Assembly (NCBI GenBank): GCA_012295275.1
Contig: CM022668.1
Coordinates: 9,435,041 to 9,499,040 of the forward strand
Origin: Chrysomallon squamiferum
Taxonomy: Eukaryota; Mollusca; Gastropoda; Neomphalida; Peltospiridae
Length of the DNA stretch: 64,000 bases
Direction: 5' to 3'
Shown: piece by piece, positions 51,759 through 64,000 of the stretch
How the letters are laid out: every line of letters starts with the position of its first letter
How positions within the stretch are numbered: position 1 is the first letter of the stretch
Notes under the pieces: generated by a model
What the model saw: the letters and a program-made list of their open reading frames with translations, nothing else
Told to the model about the DNA's origin: nothing
Databases searched by the model: none
Translations under genes and position numbers: made by a program

Positions 51759-51908
51759 TAATAATAATAATAATAGTAATAATAATAATAATAGTAATAA
51801 TAATAATAATAACAACAACAACAATAAACAATTCAATTTTTTTTATTTTATAAAATGCTTTAAAAAAACTAACTAAATAAATAAATAAAAGGATACTTAT
51901 AGAACGGC

Positions 51909-52070
51909 AGGTATGCAATTATTTCGCTTTGGCATTGTGATGAAAGAGCTCCATTATTAAAAAAAAAAAAATTATAAATAAAAGACAAATAATAAAAAGA
52001 AAAAAAAAAGAACAAAGGAAATAAACCAGAGACTCGTTGTTTGTGTCACTCTGTGTTCTCTCCATGTTTG
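51909..52070. repeat. dispersed repeat, left copy flanking the LINE fragment
   Basis: Blocks in order: CAGGTATGCAATTATTTCGC, CATTGTGATGAAAGAGCT, an A-rich spacer, GAACAAAGGAAATAAACCAG and AGACTCGTTGTTTGTGTCA. The same order is found at 53,594-53,880. Confidence 0.7.
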
Positions 52071-52079
52071 TGACAAAAT

Positions 52080-53510
52080 AAAACTGAACTGGCTGAAAAT
52101 AAAAATCTCCCCCCCAGTTTCTTTTTCTTTTTTTTCAATTATCATTATTTTTACAAAACAAAATGTAGTACAAACTATAAATATGTTCTATACATTCCTC
52201 CAAATTTTCTGTAAAAACAAAAACTATAAATATGTTCTATACATTCCTATGAAATGTGTATGGTAAAAGACATACAACAATACATAATGGCAAACATAAA
52301 ATAGAAAAGTAAATAAAATCTTAGCATATGTGCATTTTCTATCCCTAAATAGTTATGACGTATTTACATTTTATAGAAATAATTTTGTCCAGATATTCCA
52401 CTTTTCTTCATATTTAATTGTTCCGATATTTATCTTACAAATATATTTATCTGTATAATAATACATTTTCAGATTATTTTGGAATTAGTTAAAATTAGTT
52501 GTTGGTGTTTTCACTTTGATTTATAAACGTACTGCTTGCCTATTGATTTGGGTTGTTTGAAATAAACACACTTTTGTTATATCAATGGTTTCCAAATGTC
52601 TGAACACGTTTAACTATCTTGTCCCTTCTATAAACGTAACTTCACATTTTTCCATTGTAAACTGAAATGATGGTTTTATATTTGACTTTGTATGCAAACA
52701 TATTTTTTCCAAAAAATTCACTTTATGCTTATCTTATAATAAACACATTTTTATCTTTAATATGTCTTGTCCCTTGTAACTCACATTTTTTTTCTAGAAA
52801 GTTTGACAAAACTTTTTCCAAAAGGGATTTTATCAGCGATTTTGCTTTGCTATGCGCTGACGTCAAAACTAATTTTACTGAAGCTCTAGATTGTAAACAA
52901 TTACTCAAAAGTAAGGCAATGTCTTGCTTCAAATACATACTTTTTTCCACGATGTCTTTAATGCATTACAAAATAACGTAGCATTTACTGCTGTTAAAGC
53001 ACAATTTTGATTATCCTGAATTCATGTTTTCTTAGCTATTTTATCGGGCTTTATATTCGAAATGAACTGAAAGAAATAGGTTTCTAATTTTTTAAAGAAC
53101 GAATCTGTTGGTTTGGCAGTGAAGATGAAATTTAAACAACTTTCGATAAAACTAAACTTTTGATTGCTGTAATTTTTCTTAGAATAGACAAAGAACGTTT
53201 TCACCATTGTTCAGGCACCCATTTAACCTCATTCAACTTCTCATTGTAGTTTAATACTTGTATTTGATACAGATCCGTGGAAAACCGTATCCCAAGTATT
53301 GCATATTCTGCAGTCCATTTTAATTTATGTTTTGAACACATTTTTCGTTGATCATTACGGTCTTTCCCTAATTTGACTATATTAGTTTTATCTGTATTAA
53401 CTTTAAGACCAGATAGACTGGTAAAATGTTCTGTTTTCGTAGATGCGGTAAGAGTTTTCTGACATCAGTCTAACAGCAGTATTGTTCGTCTGCAAACGGT
53501 GAAATTTTAA
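52080..53510 (-). pseudogene. decayed non-LTR retrotransposon (LINE) reverse-transcriptase fragment
   Basis: On the minus strand, from about 53,510 downward, pieces in shifting frames match the C-terminal half of LINE reverse transcriptase: a region like F(A)DE for the polymerase DD site, then SGLKVNTDKTNIVKLGK, AILGI(R)FS, the post-polymerase IIKSL-LSK-like and KPTDSFFKKLETYFFQFI segments and KPDKIAKKT, then LKTSWKKV-like and IPFGKS-like pieces. Several stops and frameshifts interrupt it, so it is dead. The L1/Tx1-like clades have this order of motifs; the exact clade is uncertain. The open frames at 52,667-53,207 on both strands are parts or shadows of it. A 28-bp direct repeat (AAACTATAAATATGTTCTAT start, at 52,172 and 52,221) lies near its 3' end. 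Confidence 0.75.
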
Positions 53511-53593
53511 TCTATGAATTTCATTATAAAATAAAATAAAAATGTAATGTATTATAATGAAATAAAGAAAGTAAAACTAAGGAAAAGAATATC

Positions 53594-53670
53594 AGGTATG
53601 AAATTTTTTCGAATTGTCATTATGAAAGTGCTACATCTTATCAAAAAAAAAAAAAAAATATATAAATAAC

Positions 53671-53736
<66 letters not shown>

Positions 53737-53880
53737 AATAAATAAATAAAAAAAAAAAAAAAAAAAAAAAAAAATCGAGAGAAAGGAAAGGAAAGAAAAA
53801 GAAAGAAAAAGATAGAAAAAGAACACGAACAAAGGAAAAATATTGGAGACTCGTTGTGTGTGTTTGTGTCATCGTCAATA
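53594..53880. repeat. dispersed repeat, right copy flanking the LINE fragment
   Basis: CAGGTATGAAATTTTTTCG, GTCATTATGAAAGTGCT, a long poly-A/AAT/AAAT spacer (53,642-53,775), GAACAAAGGAAAAATATTGG and AGACTCGTTGTGTGTG. A third, partial copy begins at about 54,564 (CAGGTATGAAAGTATTTCGC). Confidence 0.7.
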
Positions 53881-54321
53881 TCCGCGAAAGGGATCTACAT
53901 TTTTACGACATATACTGATATAGGAACAAACAAACGACAACGAAAGAACAGACGTATCCTTTGTCCTAGCCCGTTTTTTGTTCGCGTTATTTTTCCCCAT
54001 GACATTTCACTTCCTGTAACTTTATCCTTAAATTACTCCATCTTCAGACGCACCACCCGTGGCGAACTAAACCCGTATCACTCGGCGTCTTTGTGTTAGA
54101 AAAAAGTACATTTGCGAATAAGCCAAGCACAGAGTCAGTGAAGCAGATGATGGATTTATATTTAAAACGACAGCCACGTCGTTGACAGACGCGTGGGAGT
54201 TTATCTTTAGATGAGAGGTCAGTGCACCCATCGCCCTGCTGCTACCCACGGAGAACGAAGTTTACAGACTGATGTTTGAACGTGCACATAAAAGTAAATT
54301 AGGAAAGACACACACACACAC

Positions 54322-54364
<43 letters not shown>

Positions 54365-55561
54365 AATCTCTCCAAAATAAAACATCTAAAAACAATAAAT
54401 TAATTAATTAATGGATTAAAAAAAAAAAAAAAAAAAAAAAGAATTTCACAAATTATACATACACACACACACATGAAAATGATGATAATTAATATTATAT
54501 CAGTGTAAAATAGTCAAATTGTAGTTAACATATTTCACATCTGCTTACAGATAATTGAATTTCAGGTATGAAAGTATTTCGCTGTGTCATCCCTGTGAAG
54601 GACGTGTTATGACGTAAAACGCCATAATCGCATTCACATAAACTGCCCGATGCGATTTGCTCTGAGGATTTCTGTGAATTTCTTGTCGTAGGTGACTGGG
54701 TGGAGTGTATGCAGAGGGCAAGGGGGTGTCAAACAGATCGGTGGGAGTACAACAGACCACCTGGTTTAACTAGACAGAAGTAAATAATCAACTGATTTAA
54801 AAAGTGAAAATCAGTGAAAGCTACATGACTAGCTGAAATGAATGAATGAGCCGATAGTGTCACTACTACTACTAGTCCAGATTATACTACTACCACTACT
54901 ACTACTTCAACTACTACTACTACTTCTGCTGCCACTACTAATAATATACGTCCCGCACCTATTTTAATTACACAGAAATATAATTGTTTTGAGACCTCAT
55001 TCCATTTTGTTTTAGTAAGGAATGACGTCACGCAGTACAATAACGATTACGTCACATCGCAAGTCGTCATTCTATTGTGTCAAATTCCGTGTGCATCTTG
55101 GTATGTTTTATATTATATAATAATAATAATTATTATTATTAGTAGTAGTAGTAGTATTAGCAGCAGTAGCAGCTGCAGTAGTAATAGTTGTAGCATTAGT
55201 ACTAGTTGTAGAAACAACATTTCTCGCGATCTTTCTTTTTTAAATAAAAACGATCTTCTTCGCGATTTTCCACAAACTGTAAAATCGGAACCTTTTTCTT
55301 TTTTCCTGTGGACCTGCTAACTCAGTTATTGTTGTAGCTATTTTCGAAAGCGGTATTCAATTTTTATCTTCTTTTACATCAAATATGCGATATAAAAATC
55401 AGTATTAATCATTATTATTAGTTTAACCTTTACCGAGAAACTGGATCGATATTATTGCTCATTTTTGTTGGTGGGTTTTGAAACATCTTCCAGTGAAAGT
55501 TAAGTTCATCTAACACTACAGCTAGGAGATACCTGCAAACCGATAAAGAGTATGAAAATAA

Positions 55562-55633
<72 letters not shown>

Positions 55634-56391
55634 TTGTAATATTAACAAATTATTTCACGTTATTAAATCATCAAAACCGATTACTTACTGAAATGAAAAA
55701 AAAATATAAATAAATAATTAAATAAAATGTTAAAATCCGATCTGAAGCTGGTATTTTCCGGCAACGAAGAAAAATTGTTCCGCTACAAAAATCGGCGGGA
55801 ATGCACTGGTGTTACTTTCCCTCGAGACAGTGTTGTCGTCTGTGAAAGTTCATCTAAACGAACCTCGATGTGTTACGATTGTCCGAAGTAACAGTAATCA
55901 GACTCTGTGATTTTAGACAACACACGTAACTAGGAAGCCCTGACATTTTTAAAAAAATTTTTTTTTTTTTTTTTTTCCACCAAAATTCTCCTTCTTTCTT
56001 TAGTTTTCTTTACTTTTTACCTTCAGCTTCTTTACTGTTGTTGTTGTTGATGATTATGATGATGATGATGATGTTCTTTATTTATTTTTTCATTTTCAAT
56101 CACACTACTGTCTGTAAATTAACGTTGTTACTCTTTGTGGAAAAACAAACGAGAACATTCTTAGAATACGTAACTACGTGCGTTTCCCTAAACCTCGTTA
56201 TTTTTTTCTTCAGATTTACGTAAACTCTCTAAGCAGAGCAAAAATGTTGTCTTATATCAAGCAGTTGATTCGCTAACAAAAAAAAATAATTTTTTATCTT
56301 TTTAATATAATTGTTTTTTTTTTTTTTTTTTTTTACCGCTATATTAAGCATGGCGAAAAGATGTCAGTAATCTGTTATTGTTGTTGTTGCA

Positions 56392-56436
<45 letters not shown>

Positions 56437-56932
56437 TTATTATTTTTATTATTATTTTGTTGTTGTTTATTTTTATTTTTTATATTCTGAATATTTCACA
56501 AAATAATATCTCAGTATTATGCAATAACAGCAACAAAAACAACATAATAACAACAATAATAATGATTTACACTCCTCACAATATCTTTAACGTAAGAGAT
56601 ACTATTTTTTTTTTTTTTTTTCATGTTTAGGTGAATAACCTGACAATGTCAAATTCTTTATCTTCGTAAAAATCAAAGCTGTTGTTTCTAGGCAATCCAG
56701 AATTTATAACAATGTGGGCAGTCTTTGCACTAGGTATGTAGCTTTCAAGATGAAATAAAAAATAACAGTAGGAGAGAGTGAGAGAGGTGAATAAAAAGTG
56801 TAAGGAATGTTTTTTTATACAAGGCTATTTTTTGTACATATTTGTTTACATACAAGTATGTATGTATGAATGAATGAATGTATATATTTGCATGTAGATA
56901 TATCTGGGTTAATGTATATAAATGTGTGTAAT

Positions 56933-56980
<48 letters not shown>

Positions 56981-57079
56981 TGTATGTATGTATGTATGTG
57001 TTTGTATATGCATGTACTAAAGTATGTATGAAATGTGCATATGTTTGTGAATGTATGTATCTCTGTGGTTATGTTTATA

Positions 57080-57115
<36 letters not shown>

Positions 57116-57916
57116 CATGCATACACACACAAACATGTTTGCTTATTTGTATGTGTGCACATGCATGAGCACTTACATATAGATACACATGTGTATGTTC
57201 ATTTGTGTACTGCACAACAAAACATGGATCAAATACTTAACTATCCAGTTAGTTTCATTGTAAGTAAAAACAACTACAAAGTGGAGGAGAATAAAGGTAG
57301 GGGGGGTGTTCCAATAGATCTTCCCTTGATTGTCTCCCCTTTCAACCACTGACTACAGTTTGCACTTGGCCTGTGTCCAACAGTCTGTTCGTCTGGTGTT
57401 TATGTGTAAAATGTTTAAATAAAAGAGTTTATCTTTTCTGACAGATCACAAACCTTTGACCTTGCTTTGACTTTAATTTTTAAGCTTTTAAAATAAATAC
57501 ATTGATTAAATTTCTTTTCTTGCTGGCAGATTTTCAAAGATAAATAAATGTTTGTCCTTGAATGCATTTTGTTGTAAACATGATTGTAATAGCAGTACAT
57601 TGTTTTTTTAAATTTGTAATTGCATTTTAGCAAAGAGACACGCATGTACAGACAGATTTACTGAAACTGGCATTCAGAAACACATTCATATAAATAAACT
57701 GACATAACCAGAACAGCTGCATACAAATACAACAGTAATGCTGATGATGAATGATGATGATGATGACATAATAATAACTATATTAATAATAGCAACAATA
57801 TAATAATAACAGTAATAATAATGATAATGCTATTAATAGTAACAATAACATGACAACTACTACTGCTACTTCTACTTCTTGTACAACTACTACTACTACT
57901 ACTACTACTGCTAATA

Positions 57917-58228
57917 CAGGTTGAATATCTCTTACAGCAAATGCTTGGAATCGTAAATGTTTCTGTTTTCAGAATTTTTTTTGATTTTGGAATGAAAGGA
58001 TGTAACCAGAGAACACGGTTTACACCTAACCACAAATTTCATTTATATTTAATATACAGCTTATACCCATTGTCTGCAGGATTTATTATATAATATTTAT
58101 AAGATATTTTGTTCATGAAATAAAGTCTGTGTATGCTACACCATCCAGAAACTGAAATATATCTCTGTTACAGATTTCAGAACTTCTGGGATTTAAAAAT
58201 TTTGGACAAAGAATGCTCAGTGTGCAAT
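57917..58228. mobile_element. fossil Tigger/pogo-like DNA transposon, about 310 bp
   Basis: Starts CAGGTTGAATATCTCTTA after a TA and ends near GAATGCTCAGTGTGCA. The order of internal blocks (AAATGCTTGGAA, TTTCTGTTTTCAGA, GATTTTGGAATGAAAGGA, AATTTCATTTATATTTAATA, ACAGCTTATACCCAT, TTTTGTTCATGAAATAAAGT, TGTGTATGCTACACCATCCA, GATTTCAGAAC) follows the layout of the Tigger/MER2-type pogo elements (CAGTTGAGTATCCCTTATCC start, GGGATGCTCAACC end) as I remember it from vertebrate genomes. Too short for a transposase, so non-autonomous or internally deleted. The 3' terminus is degraded. Confidence 0.6.
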
Positions 58229-59237
58229 AGCAATAATAATAAAAATAAAAATAAAAATAAAAATAAATTAATACTGATTTAACAACATAGACAGACATTT
58301 TTAGATATTAACAACAACTGGTTTCAGTTTTTGTTTAATAATATTTGAGAGAAGAAACCCAATGTTATTACTCAAAGGGGTTACTCTTACTAACTGGTAA
58401 GCATAGACCATCTTCTATTAACTAATCTTATGGCATGATTGCAACAGGATAAGAATAACAAAAGCAGTATTAAAATGAATAATAATTAACAACATTTTAT
58501 TACAATAAAAATAATGAATAATGAATAAACAAACTGTTTATATGAATAATATGAGCAAGAAGATATGTAATAAAAATGTAATAAATCTCAATTGTTTTAA
58601 GTTATTACAAAATTTCTGAACCTTGTTTACCTATTCCAGATTTAATATTAAATGTTGGTTAAAAAAAACAAATAAAACTTTCTTTTTGTTTTTCAGGTAT
58701 AAAGTAATTCTTGAATATTTTATTTTGGTACACAATTTTAAACCTCTTTCTTTCTTTTTCCCTTTTTTTCCTTTAATTTTTTAATAATTTTTTTTAACAA
58801 CATAAATTAATTCTCAACTCTTTCATCCTTTTTCAGTTTTCATCTATCATGTAATTCTCCAAGAATGTTTTATTTTGATACTAAATTATAAGAATCCTTT
58901 ATTTATTTTTATTTTTTATTTTTTTAAAGTATGTTCTGATAACAAATTTGTTGCATTGTCTTCTTATCACAGACATAGAAACTTTTTAAAAATCTCCATG
59001 GATTGGTTTTACATACACAAATATATTAAAAACACTTGAACTGTCTGGTGATCAAGTCCCTACAAAAAAAAAAAGAAAAAATATTTCAAAATTTGAAGAA
59101 ATAATAGTTATTAACTAAAATTTCTCTTAAAATAAATAAATATATAAATCCAAAAGTAAATAAATAAATAAATAAAACAAAAGCATCTAAAAAGAATAAA
59201 ATAAATATCTAATTAATTTACTTACTTAAAAAAAAGG

Positions 59238-59294
<57 letters not shown>

Positions 59295-59324
59295 ATTTAA
59301 GAAAAAGAGGCCAATTGATAAAAA

Positions 59325-59795
59325 TAAAATTACAGGTTGACAGAAGTGAGGGAAGTAGAGTCCACAGATGAAAAAGGAGATGATGAAAATGGGAAGTGTT
59401 GATACAAAAAATGAAAACTGATGGTAATGAAATTAGAACTCTTGATAGGAATGATATAGGGAGAGTTCAGAAATGAAAGATGAAGAGTTGACGGAATTGG
59501 GGACTGTTGATACAAATAAAATATGAAGAACTGAAGGTACTGAAATCAGAAGTGTTGATGGAAATGAAATACACAGAGTTGATGAAAATGGTGGAGTATT
59601 GATGGAAATGGGGAGCTGATGAAAAAAGTATTAAGAGTTAATTAAAATGGGGACTGTTGACACAAACAACATTTAATGAAAACGATGTTTAAGAAGTTGA
59701 TATATATGAAGATTTGATGAAAATGATATTGAGAGTTGATGGAAAATGAGAAACATTGATAGTAATGAAATGGGTGAAAGTTGACAGAAATAAAA
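59325..59795. repeat. degenerate ~30-35-bp minisatellite
   Basis: Many diverged copies of a unit like AATGGGGACTGTTGATACAA, ATGAAATATGAAGAGTTGAT and GGAAATGG. It accounts for the minus-strand frames at 59,330-59,890. Confidence 0.75.
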
Positions 59796-60453
59796 GTAGT
59801 ATAAAAAAACATCAAAACAATTATTAAAAAAAATAAAAATAAAAATAAAAATAAAAAGAAGGGGGGTAAAATAGGAATATAAAAACACAAAATTAAACTT
59901 AAGAAGTAAATATAAAGAAATCCAAATTAAAAATTAAATAATTAACTAACTAATTAAACAAATAATAAAATAACTAAGTAACTTAGTAGCTAACTAACTA
60001 ACTAAATAATAATTGAAAAAACTATCTAAATAAAAAAATAAAAAATAGAGCAAATCAAAATTTAAAAAATGAATTAAATAAATGTTGAAATTTTATAAAA
60101 TCAGAAATAAAAAATAAATGTTTTATTTTTTCTTAGCTCTCTTTCTAGTAATTAAAATTATTTATTAAGAAATTTAAGTTAAACATACCTTTCAAAGTTA
60201 ATTGCAAATAATCTTATGTCATTAGTGGGTACAAATCATCTCATGTATTTGTGTGGAAAAATGTCTGATTAAAAACAAAAAAGTTAAGAGAGAAGATTTA
60301 ATTTCAAACAAATCTGTTATTTGATTAAAGCAAAGCAGAAATAGCAGTTTATTAGTAGAAGCACTGGTCTAAAAGCAGTGATGATGTTTCTGTACATGCA
60401 TATAATGATATATAGCAGAATAAATAAATACAATTATACAGTTACAAATATTA

Positions 60454-60505
<52 letters not shown>

Positions 60506-61604
60506 TAATAAAATATTAATAATAATTAAATAATAATAAATAATAATGATAATGAAAATAATAAACAATAAAATAATAAAATATAAAATAATAGTAATAA
60601 TAATATTATTATTATTAATATATATGAATTTTTTTTTACAACAAAAAATTATTAAGAATTTGTGACATTAAGAAACATAATACAATAATGGAATATAACA
60701 AACCATAAAAAAAAAAAAGATGCAGGATGTAAAGTTAAATAATAATAAGAAAAAGAAGACGAAGAAGAAAACTAAATACATATGTAAATATTAAATTTAA
60801 AATAAAAAATTTAAAATAAAAAATTTAAAATAAATAAATTTAAAATAAATAAAGAATAAGTTTAAAATAAATATAGAATAACAAATTTAAAATAAATATA
60901 GAATAACAAATTTAAAATAAAAAAGTTTAAAAAAAAAAATTTAAAAAAAAAATTTAAAATAAATTTAAAATTGTAATTATAATGTAAATAATTTTTACCT
61001 TATTATGTCACCGTGTACATCATGTCTTGTGTCTGTGAGTTTGTCTGAGAACTTTCAAGCTATCACACACACACACACACACACACACACTGTATATATA
61101 AAATAGAGTGTGTTATTCTTTCTCTCACTGCTTTATTTAACCTTTTCCTTATCTCAACCAGTGCTCCACAACTGATTAATAAAAAAGCAGTTACATGTTA
61201 TGTGCTGTTTATAAGTAGGTGCCTGCCTGTACAAATATCTTGCTGTGTACTGAAAACAGTATCCCATGGTCTAGTAATGGGTTTCTTCTTTAATATCTTT
61301 ATTACATAAAAGTATATTTACAAGTGAATAATGGATGTTATTCGATGATTAAATTCTTCCATTACATACTGAATGGATGAGGAAAATTTTCTGTTAAACT
61401 AGTAAATTCTTCCATTTAGTTGAGCTAAATAACTCCCTCTTAAATGTAAATCCCCTCAGTCTTTTAGGAATTTGTAACCTGAAATAAATACTTAAAATTA
61501 TGGCCTCAAATAATGAGAAATGTTTTTCTATTAAATGAGTAAATTATTACATCATGTTGAGTCAAATATCCCTTCAATGAGTAAGTTTTCATCAAAACGT
61601 GTGT

Positions 61605-61742
61605 AAATTATTCCCTAACATAAATAAGTACTGATTCCCCCGTCAGTTATTCCCCATTAAATTATTCCCAACATAAACAAGTACTGATTCCCCTGTCAGT
61701 TATTCCCCATTAAATTATTCCCAACATAAACAAATACTGAAT
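61605..61742. repeat. 54-bp tandem repeat, 2.5 copies
   Basis: Units begin AAATTATTCCC(T)AACATAAA, contain AAGTACTGATTCCCC and TGTCAGTTATTCCCCATT. Second and third copies begin at about 61,660 and 61,713. Copies are nearly identical. Confidence 0.9.
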
Positions 61743-62248
61743 GACCCTTCATTATTCCTGTACAAAGACAAAACACCCAATCATTTATTAATAAGAGAAC
61801 AAAAGAAAATAAATAAACAAATCTAATGTTATTTCTGTATGAATTTTTAATTAAATTTTAACAGGTACATGAATATTTCACTACAAACAGCAGCAGGGGG
61901 AAAAAAAAAAAAAAAAAAAAAATTAAGAATCAAAATAACAGAAATAAAAGAGAAATTTGACTATACTGGGTTTAAACAGGTGGAGGTACATAATGTATGT
62001 CATGTTATATAAATGTCATATATATTCACATATAAAAATGTTTATTAGAAAACACAGAACATACATTTAAAGCACTTCTAGTTTCATAGACAAGCTTTGC
62101 ACTAGTTGCAAAAATAGTTGTACCCAAATACATTTTTTTGTCTTTTAATTAGCCAAAATAAATTCTCTGTATGAAAATTTAAGAATTTTGTGCTTTCTTT
62201 CTTTAATATCAAATTTCTGTTAGTCTAATAAAAAAATATATAAAAATA

Positions 62249-62302
<54 letters not shown>

Positions 62303-64000
62303 AAATAAAATAAAAAAATAAATAAAAAAAATAAAATTAAAAATAAATTTTTGTTACTGTTCCATTGCAAATGCATACAAAAAGAAAATAATAATCAAAA
62401 TTTCTTCCCAGACTTACTGAGATGGCCAAACAAAGATAATTTAGTAGATTTGATAAAAATTTAGAAAAATAAAATAAATATAAACTGTGTGTGTGTGTGT
62501 ATATATTTATTCTTTTTATCTGTGCATATTTGTAAATTTAAAACTATGTTAATATCTGTATATAAGAAAACAAAAATAACAATTGTGGATGAGACAAAAA
62601 TTGAGATTCTGTGTATAAAATGCAAAAATAATAATGTACTATTTGTGAATACAATGATTGAAAAAAAAAATAACCTCATTATTTTTTTAATTATAATTCG
62701 ATTAGTATCTCTGAATATTAAATAATAATAATAATTAGTAGTAGTAATAATAATAATAATAATGAATATTATAATGATAATAATAATAATAATAATGACA
62801 ATGACAATAATAATAATAATAATATTAATAATACAATAATAATAATAATAATACAATATAGTAATAATAAAAAAAACATCCAATTTCAAAAATAATAATA
62901 GCAACAAGACAAAATTAAAATTATGATAAACAACAGTGTCATTTACAATTATTTTCTTTATCTGTTTTAAATTTAGTGTTTCTGAGTAATAGTTTTAATT
63001 ATTAGTGATCTGTATTACTGTATACATTTTGATATATCAAGAATCAACCTGAGCACACAAGAAACACATTTTTAAAAATAAAACATATACTGATATTAAA
63101 ACATAAAACAGAAGTCATGATTTATGTATTAAGGTTTTGGAAACAAAAGAAACAAAGTTTTAAAGAATGTTTTCCCATCCATGAAAAAAAAAAAAAAAAA
63201 AAAAAAGTGTGTGAAAATAAAAAAGGCTAAACATAGCAGTTGAATATATTTTTATATACATTTAACAGTTTTTTGAACTGTTGAATAATAATTTCAGTAA
63301 TGTAGCTACAGATATAATATACTTAGAGACAAATATATATTCCAGGTCTTGAGTTACTGGATTTGTGATATGTGAATTACCGCTCATTATCAACTGTATT
63401 TCGTAAGCCTGCAGAAACACTAGATATGTTCAATTTTAAAAATCTTTAAACTAATTGAAAAAAAAAAAAAAAAAAAAAAAATTAAAAAATGGCTATACAA
63501 AGTTAATTGTTTATTTGAAAACTAGCTACTTCTACACAAACTACTATTTAACTGTCTAAAACTGAGTGAGTATTAGTAAACTGTCAGCAAACAGATAAAA
63601 TACTTCTTTGTCCAAACACTACATTAATAAAATGAAAAACTTGCAAACTTCAATCCATGTTTCAACATAGGCTAGCACTGAAAAGGGGCACCTAACAATT
63701 CAGTCTATAGTGGATTTTTATACAGGACGTATTTAATTTGCCAGTCACTGTAAGCACTATTTTATTGTATACGTAATTGTCAAACAATTATAATATTTTG
63801 ATTACATCAAAATAAACCCTGTCATTTTTCAAATTTTGTTTAAAGATATTCTTGTTTTTTGGTAATAATAGTATTTATACTTTATTCAGTACACGTATAT
63901 GTATTTGTGTGTGAATTTTATGTGTGAATGTTTATATGTATGTATATATAAATGTTATATATGTATATATATGTGTATGTATGTATATATGTATGTATGT

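Larger units (their letters stand above)
47500..56300. other. CpG-rich intergenic or promoter interval
   Basis: No complete gene recognised. CpG is frequent (nearly thirty in 50,301-50,800). Contains AAT tracts (47,713-47,762; 49,563-49,629; 51,720-51,815; 53,672-53,740), poly-T/ATT (49,009-49,092), CT tract (49,430-49,468), (CA)n (51,439-51,477), (CAA)n (54,325-54,364), an ACT-rich tract (54,860-54,940) and (AT)n (55,564-55,631), plus the mobile-element fragments listed separately. Non-repetitive CpG-rich islands at 48.1-48.7, 49.1-49.4, 50.3-50.85, 53.93-54.28, 54.56-54.76 and 55.73-55.93 kb have no protein I can name. Confidence 0.6.
56300..64000. other. CpG-poor, repeat-rich region without a recognised gene
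   Basis: CpG falls again (one in 57,001-57,500). Contains ATT (56,394-56,436), (ATGT)n (56,953-56,998), AT (57,092-57,114), AAT tracts (60,455-60,502; 62,721-62,870), long poly-A (59,236-59,283; 62,251-62,299; 63,184-63,206; 63,460-63,481), (CA)n (61,064-61,090), TTTAAAATAAA-type tandem filler (60,790-60,970), and the named elements below. No exon with family similarity was found on either strand. Confidence 0.65.

Noticed and set aside
51574-51918. 114-codon Leu/Ile-rich minus-strand frame resembling a membrane protein
   Set aside because: Produced by AAT/AAC repeats; hydrophobicity is a by-product of TTA/ATT codons. The same applies to frames at 53,552-53,878, 56,361-56,630 and 62,461-62,907.
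52667-52981. 104-codon plus-strand frame
   Set aside because: Shadow of the minus-strand LINE reverse-transcriptase remnant.

Overview
The window is metazoan nuclear DNA: very A+T-rich, loaded with AAT, AAAT, CA and AT microsatellites, with small exons bounded by GT-AG introns. The overall look (AAT-rich satellite load, long first intron, CpG-poor gene body beside CpG-rich flanks) would fit a mollusc or another lophotrochozoan. That placement is an inference; only 'animal' is secure.

One protein-coding gene can be proved. It lies on the minus strand from 18,555 to beyond the left edge. It is a member of the SLC4 Na+-coupled bicarbonate transporter group, closest in its motifs to the electroneutral clade SLC4A7/A8/A10 (NBCn1/NDCBE/NCBE). 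I could place fourteen coding exons by joining splice sites with consistent reading phase. A transcript uses thirteen of them, giving 599 (or 597) residues before the window edge. These cover the whole N-terminal cytosolic domain (His/Arg-rich segment, ETARW-FEEDVE motif, [14 protein letters not shown] motif) and the first membrane segments ([22 protein letters not shown]); the rest of the membrane domain is off the left edge.

The most interesting feature is an apparent pair of mutually exclusive exons at 11,042-11,184 and 11,235-11,383. Both start in phase 1 and end in phase 0, both contain a G[AV]KS[ST]PNM motif, and only a 50-nt intron separates them. Using both, or neither, shifts the frame. 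They encode alternative versions of the Ser/Thr-rich linker before the core cytosolic domain.

Upstream (18.56-47 kb) is about 28.5 kb of CpG-poor, repeat-rich DNA without a recognisable gene, most simply the first intron. It holds a 585-bp TA-flanked MITE (31,277-31,861), several degenerate minisatellites and many microsatellites. At about 47.0 kb CpG density jumps sharply. A promoter-like stretch (TGACGTCA, TGCGCA) with a good minus-strand splice donor at 47,380 is a candidate first exon. The CpG-rich interval runs to about 56.3 kb and contains a decayed LINE reverse-transcriptase fragment (about 52.1-53.5 kb, minus strand), bracketed by two copies of another repeat, and a tRNA-like SINE fragment near 48.45 kb. 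From about 56.5 kb to the right edge the DNA is CpG-poor again, with a Tigger/pogo-like fossil transposon (57,917-58,228) and simple repeats but no gene that I can support.
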